This document shows positions 24,003-33,141 of a stretch of DNA of 64,000 nt, in pieces (position 1 is the first letter of the stretch; the number at the start of each line of letters is the position of its first letter). Origin of the DNA: DASVRA01 sp036388855 (lineage in GTDB: Bacteria > Pseudomonadota > Alphaproteobacteria > Caulobacterales > Caulobacteraceae); contig DASVRA010000024.1 of NCBI GenBank assembly GCA_036388855.1, positions 62,001 to 126,000 on the forward strand, given 5' to 3'. The position numbers and the translations under genes are program-made. Under the pieces are notes generated by a model that was not told where the DNA came from, made no database searches, and saw nothing but the letters and a program-made list of their open reading frames with translations.

Positions 24003-24145
24003 GTGGTCTCCCCCATCCGCACCATTGCGCAGGGCAGGCGCGGGGAAAAGGCCGACTGAGGGCGCAATAACGGCTGGCGAGATTGCCACGGTATGGTAAA
24101 CCGCCGTTCTTGGAGGCCGGCGGCGGCCTTGGTGGGGAGGCGAAC

Positions 24146-26023
24146 ATGGCTTTGATCAACGGCACTCCGAACGACGAATATCTGCCGGGCGGAATAGACA
24201 AGGACACCATCAACGGCCTGGACGGTGACGACCAGCTCTACGGCGGCGGCGGCAACGACGTGCTGAACGGGGGCAATGACAACGACTACCTCCAGGGCGA
24301 CCTCGGCAAGGACAAGCTGAACGGCGGGGACGGCGACGACTTCTCCGACAGCGACGCAGGCGACACGATCAACGGCGGCGACGGGGTGGATGTGGCGCGC
24401 ATCAACCTGTCGGCGGTAGGTGCGAACCTTGTGGCGACGATCGACTTCAGGGCGGGAGTAATCAACAACCTGACGGGAGGCACTCAGTTCAGCAACGTTG
24501 AGATACTTCAACTGACCACCGGCGGTGGTGACGATAACCTGACTTTCGGGGCCAACTCCATTCACGCGCCGGACAATGATGATCACTATTGGAACGCCGG
24601 CGACGGTGAAGACACGATCCATGTAGATTGGTCTTCTGTGAATTACACTGTATATGGGTATAACACCAATATTTCGGTCAATGATGTTTCGATCGCCCTC
24701 GCCAATGTGGAACACTTCGACTACAGGGGGGGATCGGGCTACGACACACTCTATGGCGGGGGTTTGGAAGATTCCCTGCGGGGCAACGACGGCAACGACC
24801 GGTTGGAAGCGGGCCAGGGCGACGACCTGATGGAGGGCGGCGCGGGCAACGACGAGATCCGCGCCGGCGCGGCCGCCGACAGCTCCGGCGCCGACAGCGC
24901 CGACGCCGGGGCAGGGGACGACGTCGTTTATGCCGGCTATCAGGACACCGCCCGGGGCGGCGCCGGTGTTGATCTGCTGGTTCTCGACCTTGCCGATCGC
25001 GATCCCAGCGTGAACTTCGCGTTTGGGGCGTCCGGCGTGCTGGCCAACGGCACGACCTACTCGGACTTCGAGCGCGTGTGGCTGTACACGGGCAGCGGCA
25101 ATGACGTGCTGACCATCGACTCTTCAGCGATCTTCGTCACCAACGAAGGCTCGGACCAGTATTGGAACGCCAACGCCGGCACCGACAAGGTGGTGCTCGA
25201 CTTTTCGGATCAGTCCTTCGGGTTCAACATCAGCCTGGACGGAGCCTACACCGGCTACTTCTGGTTCAACACCGACAACGTCGAAGTGCTCGACGTCACC
25301 GCCGGCGACGGCTGGGACACTATCTCCGGCGGCAGCCTAAACGACACCATCAATGCGGGCGGCGGCTATGATTATATCGTCGCCGGAGCGGGCAACGATA
25401 AAGTGGATTGCGGCGACGGCCGCGACTTCGTCTATGCGCAGGACGGCAACGACAGCGTGCTGGGCGGCGGCAACCGCGACGACCTGCGCGGGGAGGGCGG
25501 CAAGGACACGCTGAACGGCGGCGACGGCAAGGACTCGCTGTACGGCGGCGACGCCGACGACCGGCTGCTGGGAGGCGCTGGCCGCGATCACCTTCAGGGC
25601 GACGCTGGCAAGGACTTCCTCCAGGGCGGCCTCGACATGGATGTCTACCGCTATTCGGTGGCGACCGACTCCACGGGGCGGGACTTCGACACCGTGGACG
25701 GCTTCGACTTCACCGTCGACCGGTTCTACTTCAGCACCAGCGTCCAGGGCTACGGCGGCAAGATCAACGGCGGGACCCTCGACAACGACGGGAGCTTCGA
25801 CAACCAGCTGGAGGCGAAGATCGACGCCGCCGTGCTCGCTCAGCTGCACGCGGTGCTCTACCAGCCCAGCGGGGGTGACTTCGCCGGGGTGCTGTTCCTG
25901 ATCGTCGACCGCAACAACCTGGCCGGCTATCAGGACGGCGAGGACTACGTGATCCGCCTGGACAACGCGGTGAACGTCGGCTCCGCCGATGTGACCGACT
26001 TCCAGGGACCCTACCAGCTCTAG
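24146..26023 (+). CDS. RTX calcium-binding protein (RTX3)
   Basis: A 625-residue RTX protein with repeat clusters at residues ~10-90, ~205-280 and ~400-500 (GGDGKDSLYGGDADDRLLGG). The intervening beta domains include two similar units, each with an SI.....D.YWNA motif (HYWNAGDGEDTIHVDWS; QYWNANAGTDKVVLDFS). The C-terminus (FLIVDRNNLAGYQDGEDYVI) differs from the other three RTX proteins and lacks the DVDGDG end, so its secretion signal may be of another type. ATG 24146 follows GGGGAGG. A stretch around 24620-24710 is clearly richer in A+T than its surroundings. Confidence 0.87.
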   Translation: MALINGTPNDEYLPGGIDKDTINGLDGDDQLYGGGGNDVLNGGNDNDYLQGDLGKDKLNGGDGDDFSDSDAGDTINGGDGVDVARINLSAVGANLVATIDFRAGVINNLTGGTQFSNVEILQLTTGGGDDNLTFGANSIHAPDNDDHYWNAGDGEDTIHVDWSSVNYTVYGYNTNISVNDVSIALANVEHFDYRGGSGYDTLYGGGLEDSLRGNDGNDRLEAGQGDDLMEGGAGNDEIRAGAAADSSGADSADAGAGDDVVYAGYQDTARGGAGVDLLVLDLADRDPSVNFAFGASGVLANGTTYSDFERVWLYTGSGNDVLTIDSSAIFVTNEGSDQYWNANAGTDKVVLDFSDQSFGFNISLDGAYTGYFWFNTDNVEVLDVTAGDGWDTISGGSLNDTINAGGGYDYIVAGAGNDKVDCGDGRDFVYAQDGNDSVLGGGNRDDLRGEGGKDTLNGGDGKDSLYGGDADDRLLGGAGRDHLQGDAGKDFLQGGLDMDVYRYSVATDSTGRDFDTVDGFDFTVDRFYFSTSVQGYGGKINGGTLDNDGSFDNQLEAKIDAAVLAQLHAVLYQPSGGDFAGVLFLIVDRNNLAGYQDGEDYVIRLDNAVNVGSADVTDFQGPYQL

Positions 26024-26073
26024 GCGGGCCGGCTGACTGGCGCCCGGGCGCGACGCACCGTATCTAGCGGGGC

Positions 26074-26742
26074 ATGAAGGCCGCCGTCGTCGTGTTTCCG
26101 GGCTCCAACTGTGACCGCGACTGCGCGGTGGCGGTGGAGCGGTCCACGGGCTCGAAGCCCGTGATGGTCTGGCACGGGGACGCGGAGCTGCCGCAGGGGC
26201 TCGACCTGATCGTGCTGCCGGGGGGGTTCTCCTACGGGGATTACCTGCGCGCGGGTGCGATGGCGGCGCATTCGCCGGTGATGGGCGAGGTGAAGAAGGC
26301 CGCCGAGCGGGGGACGGCGGTTGTCGGCATCTGCAACGGCTTTCAGGTCTTGTGCGAGGCGGGGATGCTGCCCGGCGCGCTGCTGAGGAACGCTTCGCTG
26401 AAGTACGTGTGCAAGCCGGTGGAGCTGGAGGTGACCAACGCCCAGACGCGGTTCACCGCGGGCTATCAGGGGCGGCGGCAGGTGAGGATGACGGTCGGCA
26501 ACGGCGAGGGGAACTTCTTCGCCGACGAGGCGACGCTCGACCGGCTGGAGGGCGAGGGGCAGGTGGTGTTCCGCTACCTCGACAACCCCAACGGCTCGAC
26601 GCGGGGGATCGCGGGGATCGTCAACGAGCGGGGCAATGTGCTCGGGCTGATGCCCCACCCCGACCGGGCGTTCGAGCCGGACCTGAGTTCGGGGACGGCG
26701 GACGGGGCGATCCTATTCCAGAGCGTCGCCGCCAGCGCCTGA
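26074..26742 (+). CDS. purQ: Phosphoribosylformylglycinamidine synthase subunit PurQ
   Basis: A 222-residue class I glutamine amidotransferase subunit of FGAM synthase, feeding ammonia to PurL. It starts MKAAVVVFPGSNCDRDCAVA. The nucleophile elbow is VVGICNGFQVLCEAGMLPG (Cys near residue 90), and the His-Glu pair is in GLMPHPDRAFEP near the end. Start and length are typical. It probably has its own promoter in the 50 bases after RTX3. A DUF1697 gene follows after 4 bases instead of purL. Confidence 0.96.
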   Translation: MKAAVVVFPGSNCDRDCAVAVERSTGSKPVMVWHGDAELPQGLDLIVLPGGFSYGDYLRAGAMAAHSPVMGEVKKAAERGTAVVGICNGFQVLCEAGMLPGALLRNASLKYVCKPVELEVTNAQTRFTAGYQGRRQVRMTVGNGEGNFFADEATLDRLEGEGQVVFRYLDNPNGSTRGIAGIVNERGNVLGLMPHPDRAFEPDLSSGTADGAILFQSVAASA

Positions 26743-26746
26743 CAGC

Positions 26747-27277
26747 GTGGCCGCGCGGATCGTCCTGCTGCGGGGGATCAACGTCGGTGGAAAGGCGCGG
26801 CTGCCGATGGCGGAGCTGCGCGAGCTGCTGGCGGGGTTGGGCTTCGCCGGCGCCAGGACGCTGCTTCAGACCGGCAACGTGGTGCTCGACGACGCGCGGC
26901 CGGTTGGGGAACTGGAGGCGGTGCTGGAGGCGGCGCTGGCGGCGCGGTTCGAGTTCTCGCCTCAAGTGATCGCGCGCACGGTGGAGGAATGGGCGGGGGT
27001 GATCGCGGCCAATCCCTTTCCGGACGAGGCGAAGCGCGAGCCGAACCGGGTGGTCGCGGTCATCCTCAAGGCCGAGCCGGCGCCGCAGGCGGTGGAGGCG
27101 TTGAAGGCCGCGGCCACTGTCCTCGAACGCGTAGAGGTGATCGGGCGGACCGCCTTTGTGCACTATCCCGAGGGGCAGGCGGACTCGCGGCTCTCCGTCG
27201 AGGGCAAGCTCAAGGTGAGCGGCACCGGGCGCAACTGGAACACCGTGCTCAAGTTGGCGGAGATGGCGGGCGCTTGA
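26747..27277 (+). CDS. DUF1697 family protein
   Basis: A 176-residue DUF1697 protein. The family opening is clear (RIVLLRGINVGGKARLPMAE), with LLQTGNVVLDD and IARTVEEWAGVIAANPFPDE following, and the C-terminal KVSGTGRNWNTVLKLAEMA. The biochemical role of the family is unknown. GTG 26747 is 4 bases after the purQ stop, so it is probably co-transcribed with purQ. Confidence 0.88.
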   Translation: MAARIVLLRGINVGGKARLPMAELRELLAGLGFAGARTLLQTGNVVLDDARPVGELEAVLEAALAARFEFSPQVIARTVEEWAGVIAANPFPDEAKREPNRVVAVILKAEPAPQAVEALKAAATVLERVEVIGRTAFVHYPEGQADSRLSVEGKLKVSGTGRNWNTVLKLAEMAGA

Positions 27278-27284
27278 GCCGCCG

Positions 27285-29318
27285 TCAGGCCGCCGGCTTC
27301 AGGTGTTTGCCGTACCAGTCGACGTAGCGGCGCAGGCGGTCGCGCAGGTAGCTGGGCTTGGTGATGCGGTGGTGCTGGCCGGGGTAGATGACCAGTCGGG
27401 TCTCCACGCCCTGGGTGCGCAGCGCCTGGTACATCTGCTCGGAGCCGATCAGGGGCACGTTCCAGTCCTCCTGGCCGACCAGGAACAGGGTGGGCGTCTT
27501 GATCCGGTCGGCGTGGAAGAAGGGGGCGGAGACCTTCAGCCAGGCGTCGAGGTTGGCCCAGGGCGGGCCGAGCTCGACATCGTAGTCGCGCACGTACTGG
27601 TCGGTGCCGTAGCCGGCCAGGATGTTGCCGATGCCGGCGCCGGCGATCGCCGCCTTGAAGCGGGCATCCTGGGCGATGACGTAGTTGGTCATCATGCCGC
27701 CGTAGCTCCAGCCGCCGATGCCGAGCCGATTGGGGTCGGCGATGCCGCGCCCGACCGCCCAGTCGACCGCCGCCAGTACGTCCTGGGCGTCCTTGTCCCC
27801 CCAGGCGGCGTAGATGGCCGAGGCGAAGGCCTCGCCGCGACCGGTGCTGCCGCGAGGGTTGGCGGCGACGATCACGTAGCCCTGCGCTGCTAGGATCTGC
27901 CATTCGGGCAGGAATTCGGCGGCGTATTGCGAGGTGGGGCCGCCGTGGATGCGCAGGATCGTGGGATAGGGGCGGCCGGGCTGGTAGCCGGGAGGCGTGA
28001 TCAGGAAGCCCTGGATTTCCACACCATCGCGGCTGGGGAAGCGGATTTCCTGGATGTCGGCCAGCCTGACGGAGGCGAGCAGGGCGGCGTTCTGGCGCGA
28101 CAGCGGGCGCAGGCGGCCCTTCTCCAGCGCGAACACCTCGGGCGGGGCGCGCAGGTCTGAGACCAGCACCGCCTCGCGGCCGGCGGCGGAGTCGTGGCCG
28201 CCGATCACGCGGCGGCCGCCCAGCACCGGGGCGCGCTTGCCGTCGGCGGCGGAGACGCGGACCAGCTCCTGGGCGCCTTCGGTCTCGACGATGACCTCTA
28301 GTGAGCGGCCGTCGGGGGCCCAGACCGGCTTGTCGACGTTGCGGTCGAGGTCGGGGGTGAGGACGCGGACGGGGCCGCCCGCGACGGGCGCGAGGGCCAG
28401 GCGGCGGATGCCGTAGGCGAGCTGCTTGGGCGGCGGGCCCTGGATGAAGGCGATGGCGCGGCCGTCGGGGCTCCAGGCGAGCGGGCTCTCCCAATAGGGA
28501 TCGTTGTCCCCGCCGGGCGAGGTGGTGAGCGCCCGGGGCTGGGCGCCCGCTCGGGGCTCCACGACGTAGACGTTCCAGTCGTCGCTGCGGTCGGGTTCGG
28601 CGTCCCTGATGCTGACGAAGGCGAGCAGGCGGCCGTCGGGCGACCAGGACGGCTGGCCCTCGTCGAACTCGCCCGAGGTGATGCGCTCCAGCTTGCCGGT
28701 GGCGAGGGTGAGCAGGTGCAGCCGCGCCCGCTGCTTGCCGAGGTAGCCGGTGATGTCTTCCTTGAAGCGGTAGCGGTCGATGACGATCGGCGGCTTGGTC
28801 TTGTCCTTGTCGACCTTGCCGGCTTCGTCCGGTTGATCGTCCTGTGGGTCGGGGTCCTGGACGATCAGGGCCAGGCGCTCGCCGCCCGGCGCCCAGTCGA
28901 AGTCGAGCACCGAACCCTTGACCTCGGTGACCTTGCGCGCCTCGCCGCCCAGGCGGTCGAGCACCCAGAGCTGGTCGTGCTCGTGCTCGTCGCCGCGGCC
29001 CGACAGGAAGGCCAGCCAGCGGCCGTCGGGGCTCCAGCGCGGGGTGCTCTCCTGCTCCTTGGCGCGCGAGGTCAGCTGGACGGTGCGCTTGCCGTCCCAG
29101 CTGGTCATCCAGAGATGGCCGAGCTGCTTGTCCTCCTTCAGGTCGGCCTGCTGGACGACGTAGGCGACCCACTGGCCGTCGGGCGACACCCGCGGGTCCG
29201 AGACGGTCTTAAAGGCGTTGATGTCGTCGGGGGTCAGCAGGCGGGGCGCCTGGGCCCCGGCCGCGCCCGCCGTGAGCAGCGCCGCCAAAGCCGCCGCCAA
29301 CCCTGCCGTCCTGATCAT
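27285..29318 (-). CDS. S9 family prolyl oligopeptidase-like peptidase, secreted
   Basis: A 677-residue secreted peptidase of the S9 (acylaminoacyl/dipeptidyl peptidase) family. Residues 1-22 are a signal peptide ending AGA. A beta-propeller domain follows, with repeated WSPDG motifs (RWSPDGRWLAFLSGR, SWSPDGRLLAFVS, AWSPDGRAIAF). The C-terminal hydrolase domain has Ser in GIGGWSYGGMMTNY, Asp in LVGQEDWNVP and His in YPGQHHRITKPSYL, a full triad. ATG 29318 begins the signal peptide. It is divergent from kynureninase with 73 bases between starts. Confidence 0.93.
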   Translation of the reverse strand: MIRTAGLAAALAALLTAGAAGAQAPRLLTPDDINAFKTVSDPRVSPDGQWVAYVVQQADLKEDKQLGHLWMTSWDGKRTVQLTSRAKEQESTPRWSPDGRWLAFLSGRGDEHEHDQLWVLDRLGGEARKVTEVKGSVLDFDWAPGGERLALIVQDPDPQDDQPDEAGKVDKDKTKPPIVIDRYRFKEDITGYLGKQRARLHLLTLATGKLERITSGEFDEGQPSWSPDGRLLAFVSIRDAEPDRSDDWNVYVVEPRAGAQPRALTTSPGGDNDPYWESPLAWSPDGRAIAFIQGPPPKQLAYGIRRLALAPVAGGPVRVLTPDLDRNVDKPVWAPDGRSLEVIVETEGAQELVRVSAADGKRAPVLGGRRVIGGHDSAAGREAVLVSDLRAPPEVFALEKGRLRPLSRQNAALLASVRLADIQEIRFPSRDGVEIQGFLITPPGYQPGRPYPTILRIHGGPTSQYAAEFLPEWQILAAQGYVIVAANPRGSTGRGEAFASAIYAAWGDKDAQDVLAAVDWAVGRGIADPNRLGIGGWSYGGMMTNYVIAQDARFKAAIAGAGIGNILAGYGTDQYVRDYDVELGPPWANLDAWLKVSAPFFHADRIKTPTLFLVGQEDWNVPLIGSEQMYQALRTQGVETRLVIYPGQHHRITKPSYLRDRLRRYVDWYGKHLKPAA

Positions 29319-29391
29319 TCCGCCCCCAAACGCTCTCGCGCTTGACTGTCCAAGCCTTCGCGCGGGAAGGCAAGCGCCCGAAGGAGCCGCC

Positions 29392-30630
29392 ATGACCCTC
29401 ACCCGCGCCGACTGCGAACGGCTGGACGCCGAGGACCCGCTGCGGGGGATGCGGGAGCGGTTCGAGCTGCCGGAGGAGGCGGTCTACCTGGACGGCAATT
29501 CGCTGGGGGCGCTGCCGAAGGCGACGCCCGCGCGGCTGGAGGCGGTGGCGCGGCGGGAGTGGGGCGGCGACCTGATCAAGAGTTGGAACGTCCACCGATG
29601 GATCGAAGCGCCGCTGCGGGTCGGGGCCAAGGTGGCGCCGCTGATCGGGGCGAAGGCGCATGAGGTGATCGCGGCGGACTCCACCTCGGTGAACCTGTTC
29701 AAGCTGGCGGCCGGCGCGCTGGGGCTGCGGCCGGGGCGGCGCACCATCCTGTCGGAGCCGGGGAACTTCCCGACCGACCTCTACATGCTCCAGGGGTTGG
29801 AGGCGCTGCTCGGCGGGCGGGCGCGGCTGAGGACGGCCGAGGCGGGGGAGATCGTCGGCGCGATCGACGAGGACACGGCCTGCGTGGTGCTGACCCACGT
29901 GCACTACAAGTCGGGACGGCGCCACGACATGGCGGCGATCACCGCAGCGGCGCAGGCGAGGGGGGCGCTGGCGTTGTGGGATCTCAGCCATTCGGCCGGC
30001 GCGATCGCAGTGGACCTGAATGGCTGCGGGGCCGACCTGGCGGTGGGGTGCGGCTACAAGTACCTGAACGGCGGCCCGGGCGCCCCGGCCTTCCTGTTCG
30101 TGGCCGAGCGGCATCAGGCGGCGATCCCGACGCCGCTGACCGGCTGGATGGGGCATGCGGCGCCGTTCGCCTTCGTGGATGAGTACCAGCCGGCCCCGGA
30201 CATCCGCCGGCAGCTGTGCGGGACGCCCTCGATCCTGGCGCTGACGGCGCTGGAGGCGGGGCTGGACATCTTCGCCGAGACCGGCATGGCGGCGGTGGAG
30301 GCCAAGAGCGCGCGGCTCTGCGACCTGTTCATCGAGCTGGTGGAGCGGCGCTGCGCCGGGTTCGGCCTGGAGCTCGTCGGTCCCCGAGCGGCGGCGGAGC
30401 GGGGATCGCAAGTCTCCTTCGCCCATCCGGAGGGCTATGCGCTGATGCAGGCGCTGATCGCGCGGGGCGTGATCGGGGACTTCCGCGCGCCAGACATCGC
30501 GCGGTTCGGCTTCACGCCGCTGTACACGCGGTTCGTAGACGTGTGGGACGCGGCGGAGACGATCGGCGAGGTGCTGGAGGGCCGCGTCTACGAGAGAGAG
30601 GAATATCGCGTCCGCGCCGCGGTGACCTAA
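29392..30630 (+). CDS. kynU: Kynureninase
   Basis: A 412-residue PLP enzyme splitting kynurenine to anthranilate and alanine in tryptophan breakdown. Motifs include EEAVYLDGNSLGALPK near the start, VIAADSTSVNLFKLA, SEPGNFPTDLYMLQG (PLP contacts), LWDLSHSAGAIAVDLNG (PLP-ring Asp), and GCGYKYLNGGPGAPAFLFV with the Schiff-base Lys near residue 220. AAGGAG is five bases before ATG 29392. No other kyn gene is nearby. The stop overlaps the convergent permease gene by 4 bases. Confidence 0.95.
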   Translation: MTLTRADCERLDAEDPLRGMRERFELPEEAVYLDGNSLGALPKATPARLEAVARREWGGDLIKSWNVHRWIEAPLRVGAKVAPLIGAKAHEVIAADSTSVNLFKLAAGALGLRPGRRTILSEPGNFPTDLYMLQGLEALLGGRARLRTAEAGEIVGAIDEDTACVVLTHVHYKSGRRHDMAAITAAAQARGALALWDLSHSAGAIAVDLNGCGADLAVGCGYKYLNGGPGAPAFLFVAERHQAAIPTPLTGWMGHAAPFAFVDEYQPAPDIRRQLCGTPSILALTALEAGLDIFAETGMAAVEAKSARLCDLFIELVERRCAGFGLELVGPRAAAERGSQVSFAHPEGYALMQALIARGVIGDFRAPDIARFGFTPLYTRFVDVWDAAETIGEVLEGRVYEREEYRVRAAVT

Positions 30631-31973
30631 GGAATGGCGCGGCGCCGTTTCGCCCAACGCAGGCCGAGCCAGAGCGGCACGGTGGCGGCCAGGACCAGCA
30701 CCGTGGTGATCAGCAGGCCCCGGCTGCCGATCAGCGACATGGCCGTGATCGCGACGCAGAACAGGATGGCGGCGGCGGCGCACGCGCGGGCCAGGGCCCG
30801 GCTGCCGGTTCCGGTGAAGCCGGGGGCGAAGCGCAGCAGGGCCAGGCAGACGTAGACGTAGACGATCAGGCTTAGGATCGTTGAGACGCTGATCACCCGT
30901 TCAAACTGGGCGCTCAGAGTCTTGGAGATGGTGAGCAGCGCCACCACGCTCATCAGGCCGGCCATGACCACCAGAGCGGGCACGGGCGATCCGTTCGGAC
31001 TTACGCGCGCCATGAGCCGGGGGAAGTGCCCGAGCATGGCCGACGCGCGAGTGGTCTCGCCGGTGATCAGGATCCATCCCCCCACCGTGCCGCTGGTCTT
31101 CAGTATTGCGCAGACGGTGACCAGCACCGCGGCCGCGGGGCCCAGGATGCGCAGGAACACGTCGGTGAACGGCGACTGGGTCTGCTGCAGCTGCGGCGCG
31201 GAGATGATGCCGCTGATGGCGGTGGTCGCCAGCATGTAGACCAGGCCGGCCAGCAGCGTGCCGCCGATGGAGGCGATCGGGATGTCGCGTCTGGGGTTTT
31301 TCACCACCGAGGCGGCGACGGCGGCGCTTTCGACGCCGAGGAAGGCCCAGAAGATCGGCACTAGCAGCGTGGAAAGCGCCAGCGCGGTGGGTTTGCCGCT
31401 GACGTTCCAGGAGCCGAGGTAGACCTCGGGCTTGAAGTAGAGCCAGCCGAAGGTTCCGGCCGCGATCACCGGCGCCAGCCCCAGCGCCAGCGTCACCAGG
31501 CCCACCCGCCCCATCAGCTTGGGGCCGATGACGTTGATGGCGGTGAACAGCCAGATCACCGCGATGGTGCAGGCGACGCCTGGGTAGGCTTGCTTCAGCA
31601 CCGGGAAGAAGCTGCTCAGGTAGGCGGTGGCGACCACCGCGATCGGCACCACGCCGGTCCAGATCGAGAACCAGTAGGTCATGCCGGCCTGGAAGCCGAG
31701 GTAATCGCCCAGCGCCTCCTCAACATAGCCGATCATGCTGGTCGCGCCCGGCCGCACGACCGCGAGGAGGGAGAAGACCGCCGCGAGCAATAGGGCCCCG
31801 CCGGTGCAGACCGCCCAGCCAAGGATGCTGGCGCCACCCACCGCCGCCAGCGTGACCGGGAGCAGGTAGACGCCCGAGCCGATCTGGTTGCCCGCGACGA
31901 GCACCGTGGCCAACACCGGCCCGAGCTTCCGGGACTCCTTGACCGCGCCAGCCGCCGGGTCAGCGGCGCTCAC
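30627..31973 (-). CDS. APC-family amino acid permease/antiporter
   Basis: A 448-residue inner-membrane transporter of the amino acid-polyamine-organocation superfamily, with about 12 hydrophobic helices. The first helix motif AGNQIGSGVYLLPVTLA (GSG substrate-binding break) and FWAFLGVESAAVAASVVKNP (helix 6-7) are typical of the arginine/ornithine-agmatine antiporter branch. Substrate is not certain. The GTG start overlaps the Rieske stop (GTGA), so it is coupled to that oxygenase and may import its substrate. Confidence 0.88.
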   Translation of the reverse strand: MSAADPAAGAVKESRKLGPVLATVLVAGNQIGSGVYLLPVTLAAVGGASILGWAVCTGGALLLAAVFSLLAVVRPGATSMIGYVEEALGDYLGFQAGMTYWFSIWTGVVPIAVVATAYLSSFFPVLKQAYPGVACTIAVIWLFTAINVIGPKLMGRVGLVTLALGLAPVIAAGTFGWLYFKPEVYLGSWNVSGKPTALALSTLLVPIFWAFLGVESAAVAASVVKNPRRDIPIASIGGTLLAGLVYMLATTAISGIISAPQLQQTQSPFTDVFLRILGPAAAVLVTVCAILKTSGTVGGWILITGETTRASAMLGHFPRLMARVSPNGSPVPALVVMAGLMSVVALLTISKTLSAQFERVISVSTILSLIVYVYVCLALLRFAPGFTGTGSRALARACAAAAILFCVAITAMSLIGSRGLLITTVLVLAATVPLWLGLRWAKRRRAIP

Positions 31974-33001
31974 CCGGCGTGGACCTGGCGCAGGCGGCGC
32001 TGGAACCAGGCGACGCCGCCTTCGTGGCGGGGGGAGAGCACGCCGGTGTCGTAGACGCCGGCGTCGAGGTTGCGCTGGACGGTCTCGCAGATGGAGATGT
32101 CCTCGGCGGTGGTCTGGTCGGAAACGGCGCGGAAGGCGTCAAGGTCACCCGCATGCGCCGGATCCTGGAAGTAGATGTAGTCCAGGCGCGTGCGTCCGGG
32201 CCCCGCCGGCGTCATCCGCTCCAGCATCATACCGGTGCGGTAGACGTTCAGGCCCAGGTTGGGCCAGACCCAGGCCCATAAGCCCTCGGTCACCTTGCCG
32301 GGGTCGCGCGGCGGGGCCTCGTGGATGGCGACGGCGCCGTGCATGGTGACGGTGTAGCGGGCGGCGTCCACCTCCTCGGCGAGGGCGGGGTGGACGAGAC
32401 CGACGTGATAACCCTCAAGGTAGTTCTCGACGTAGGTCTTCCAGTCGCAGGCGGCGTGGTGGCTGACCCGTAGCGCCACCGGCGGGGTTGAGCGGGCGCG
32501 GCGATCCCACAGGGGGTCGAGCGGCTCCATCAGCGCCGCGAGCGGTTCGGCGTCAGGGTCCAGGTTGACGAAGACGAAGCCGCGCCAGCTCTCCACGCGG
32601 ACGGGGTGCAGGCCGTAGTCGCGCGGGTCGAAGCCGGGGGCGGCGCCGAAGCCGGCAGCCACGCGCAGGCGGCCGTCGAGCGCATAGCGCCAGCCGTGGT
32701 AGCGGCAGACCAGATCCTTGCCGCAGTTCCCGCCGCCGTCGGGAACCAGCGGACCGGCGCGGTGGCGGCAGACGTTGTGGAAGGCGCGCAGGCTCTCATC
32801 GCCGGCGCGGAGAGCGAGGACCGGGAAGCCGGCGATTTCGGCGGCGAGGTAGTCTCCGGCGGCGGCAAGCTCGGATTCGTGGCCGAGGAACTGCCAGGTG
32901 CGCGCGAATACGGCCTCGCGCTCGCGGGCGTAGGCGGCGGGGTCGCGGTAGAGGCTGGCCGGAAGGGTGACCGGCGCCAGGTCGAAGCCGATGTCGTCCA
33001 T
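31970..33001 (-). CDS. Rieske aromatic-ring-hydroxylating oxygenase alpha subunit (1)
   Basis: A 343-residue Rieske non-heme iron oxygenase. The [2Fe-2S] site is NVCRHRAGPLVP (Cys-X-His) followed after 17 residues by CRYHGWRYALDG (Cys-X2-His). The mononuclear iron site is in VENYLEGYHVGLVHPAL (His-x4-His, with the bridging acidic residue nearby). The branch with amine or quaternary-ammonium substrates is possible, but substrate cannot be read. ATG 33001 has GGGAAGG five bases upstream. It is coupled to an APC permease. No reductase gene is adjacent. Confidence 0.9.
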   Translation of the reverse strand: MDDIGFDLAPVTLPASLYRDPAAYAREREAVFARTWQFLGHESELAAAGDYLAAEIAGFPVLALRAGDESLRAFHNVCRHRAGPLVPDGGGNCGKDLVCRYHGWRYALDGRLRVAAGFGAAPGFDPRDYGLHPVRVESWRGFVFVNLDPDAEPLAALMEPLDPLWDRRARSTPPVALRVSHHAACDWKTYVENYLEGYHVGLVHPALAEEVDAARYTVTMHGAVAIHEAPPRDPGKVTEGLWAWVWPNLGLNVYRTGMMLERMTPAGPGRTRLDYIYFQDPAHAGDLDAFRAVSDQTTAEDISICETVQRNLDAGVYDTGVLSPRHEGGVAWFQRRLRQVHAG

Positions 33002-33027
33002 ACAGGCCTTCCCGTTCGTGGGCCCGG

Positions 33028-33123
33028 CCTCGTCCTTCGACAAGCTCAGGATGAGGCCTACTGGAGCGCTGCTGCTCAGCAGTAGAAACCCTCACCCTGA
33101 GCCTGTCGAAGGGCGAGGGTTTC
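33028..33123. repeat. Large inverted repeat of the CCTGAGC..TGTCGAAGG type
   Basis: Two 29-base arms (33028-33056 and 33090-33118) are inverted copies of each other with three differences. The right arm is itself part of a hairpin (33085-33123): nine perfect outer pairs, one mismatch, four inner pairs, and an 11-base loop GAGCCTGTCGA. A single related hairpin occurs at 62479-62515. It sits between the receptor stop and the Rieske start on the same strand and could attenuate or terminate transcription. Confidence 0.8.
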
Positions 33124-33141
33124 GGCTCTCACCTTGGCAGG

